This document shows positions 63,081 through 64,000 of a stretch of 64,000 nt of DNA, piece after piece. The stretch is from NCBI GenBank assembly GCA_902798915.1, contig CADBYM010000005.1, forward strand, positions 62,001 to 126,000, given 5' to 3'. Position 1 is the first letter of the stretch, and each line of letters starts with the position of its first letter. The position numbers were made by a program, and so were the translations under genes. This stretch comes from an uncultured Coriobacteriaceae bacterium (GTDB lineage Bacteria; Actinomycetota; Coriobacteriia; Coriobacteriales; Atopobiaceae). The notes under the pieces are model-generated. The model saw only the letters and a list, made by a program, of their open reading frames with translations. It made no database searches and was not told the DNA's origin.

Positions 63081-63231
63081 GCGAACCTCCCTTGCACGAG
63101 CTACCGTCCCCCGAGGCACACGGTATGGTAGCACAGGCAACCAGCACAGAACGCAAACCATACGTACGCCCCACATTGGACATGGCTCCGATGCGGGGCG
63201 TTCGAGCACAGCCGTTCTTGTGCCTATGCGC

Positions 63232-63267
63232 GAGTGGGTGCGCCGCTAGAAGGCAGCGCACCCACTC
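63232..63267 (-). terminator. Stem-loop between precursor and nucleotidyltransferase genes
   Basis: Perfect 12-bp stem GAGTGGGTGCGC / GCGCACCCACTC with a 12-nt loop. No T-run follows, so it may be a partial terminator or an mRNA stabiliser that raises precursor output over the downstream enzyme, as often seen in bacteriocin operons. Confidence 0.55.
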
Positions 63268-63297
63268 TCGGCAACGTACAAGGTCACGCGATGCGAC

Positions 63298-63495
63298 TTA
63301 GCGCAGGATTTCCTTCGGGTCGAACGGGGAAGGCTTCGGGTTGAACGGGGAAGGCTTCTTCCACCTGGGGATTACGCAGTCAGCTACATTGACGCCACCC
63401 GCGACGTCCTGCAAATCGTCCAGAAGCAGCTCCTCGCCACCCACTTCGTTGGCTTCCTCACGCACATCGGAAGACTTCGCTTGATTCTCGCTCAT
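63298..63495 (-). CDS. Putative RiPP precursor with proline-rich core
   Basis: A 65-residue protein. The leader (1-34) ends EELLLDDLQDVAGG, with L-12, L-7, V-4, G-2 and G-1, as required by C39 peptidases. The predicted core is 31 residues: VNVADCVIPRWKK, one Cys, then the tandem units KPSPFNP and KPSPFDP, ending KEILR. The DNA shows the matching 18-bp tandem repeat at ~63312-63347. GAGAGGAG precedes the ATG. It sits by the NTase gene and in the same locus as the C39 exporter. No known lantibiotic, sactipeptide or lasso core pattern fits. Confidence 0.7.
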   Translation of the reverse strand: MSENQAKSSDVREEANEVGGEELLLDDLQDVAGGVNVADCVIPRWKKPSPFNPKPSPFDPKEILR

Positions 63496-63710
63496 GCTAC
63501 GCTCCTCTCGAACCGCCCACATCACTGGGCAAATGTTATATTGGGAGGAATAATAGCACATGCGGCGGAAAATCCATAGGAATTGAGCGATAACAAAAAA
63601 ACCTCTCGAATTGTCCGCCATCGTCAACTGCCATATAAACAATGTGAAATACCTCCCTGACCGGACGCGCCCCACGCCCAACATCGCGTGCGGCACGCGC
63701 ACAAAACCCC
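63496..63710. other. Precursor upstream region
   Basis: About 215 bases before the precursor gene on its strand. TATTAT-type AT-rich boxes occur but no clear promoter; there is a T7 run at ~63595. A hairpin terminator of the upstream gene could not be confirmed. Confidence 0.3.
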
Positions 63711-64000
63711 TCAAGCGAAGTAGTGAACGATCTCGTTGACCCATCCGTCAAAGTGAGGGCACTCCCGCAGCATCACGTCAATTCCAGCCGCTCGGGCAAC
63801 GGAAGAGCCGTCAAGCACCTTCTTGTATCCGGGAATCAGCCGCAAGATCCTCTTGGAAGGCGCGGTAGCCGGCGAATTATTAATGTCTTCAGGTGTTGGG
63901 AAGGCGTCTCGAACCCGCCTAATCTTTGCCAGCACCTCTTCGCTTTCCGTGATGGCCCCAAACGCTTGCGGCTCAGAGAATAGAAGCGCTTCGAACTCAT
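63711..64000 (-). CDS. C-terminal part of unknown locus gene, 5' cut by window
   Basis: The frame is open to the right window edge: EFEALLFSEPQAFGAITESE continues to VLAKIRRVRDAFPTPEDINN, then LRLIPGYKKVLDGSSVARAA, and ends HFDGWVNEIVHYFA. About 95 residues are visible, mostly helical, with a single Cys (RECPHF). I do not recognise it. An internal ATG at 63935 is unlikely to be the start. By position, upstream of the precursor on the same strand, it may be a maturation or regulatory gene. Confidence 0.6.
   Translation of the reverse strand, partial: EFEALLFSEPQAFGAITESEEVLAKIRRVRDAFPTPEDINNSPATAPSKRILRLIPGYKKVLDGSSVARAAGIDVMLRECPHFDGWVNEIVHYFA

Overview
The window looks chromosomal and comes from a high-GC Gram-positive bacterium, most likely class Coriobacteriia (Atopobiaceae/Olsenella-like). 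The support is the high GC with GTG/ATG starts and strong GGAGG sites, the gene set (cysS-rlmB-yacP, disA-ispD-ispF, clpC, veg-ispE), Coriobacteria-style zinc-ribbon membrane proteins, and a lysS fused to an HD domain. The genus is inference.

Layout. 1-7418: the right end of an integrated phage/ICE-like element, abutting the 3' end of a tRNA-Thr gene (7419-7493, minus strand). It carries a RepA-like ATPase, regulators, a run of ATGA-coupled small genes, and iteron-like repeats next to the tRNA. 7608-9276: a nuclease-like gene bracketed by two inverted ~197-bp elements, an unusual mobile-looking unit. 9427-13112: the yacP-rlmB-cysS operon and a small gene. 13.6-19.2 kb: conjugation-related genes (VirD4-like ATPase), a repeat array, a twice-frameshifted gene and clpP. 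19.6-31 kb: a ChW-repeat surface protein, a zinc-ribbon ABC pair, ispF-ispD-disA, clpC and a zinc-ribbon membrane protein. 31.2-37.8 kb: a double-glycine-leader small protein, the lysS-HD fusion, greA, tatA, a spermidine-synthase-like protein and zinc-ribbon genes.

38-46 kb is a graveyard of eroded mobile and defence genes: an integrase remnant, an AbiE pair with a frameshifted toxin, T4CP, excisionase, OLD-ATPase, VaFE-protein and PTS remnants. Two intact AlbA/Schlafen-type ATPases lie among them, and the second has a 28-bp inverted repeat over its promoter. 47.6-52.7 kb is housekeeping: tRNA-Pro, ispE, veg, nagB, rdgB, rph and an EamA exporter.

52.9-64 kb is the most interesting block, a probable peptide secretion (RiPP/bacteriocin) locus. 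It holds two NHLM-type ABC transporters (one with a C39 peptidase), a short HlyD-like protein, a sugar epimerase, a third ABC exporter, a VanZ-like protein and a PF14907-like nucleotidyltransferase. It also holds a 65-residue precursor with a VAGG leader and a proline-rich core containing two KPSPF(N/D)P repeats. A partial gene runs off the right edge. A second protein with the same leader motif lies at 31254-31550, so one peptidase-exporter may serve both.
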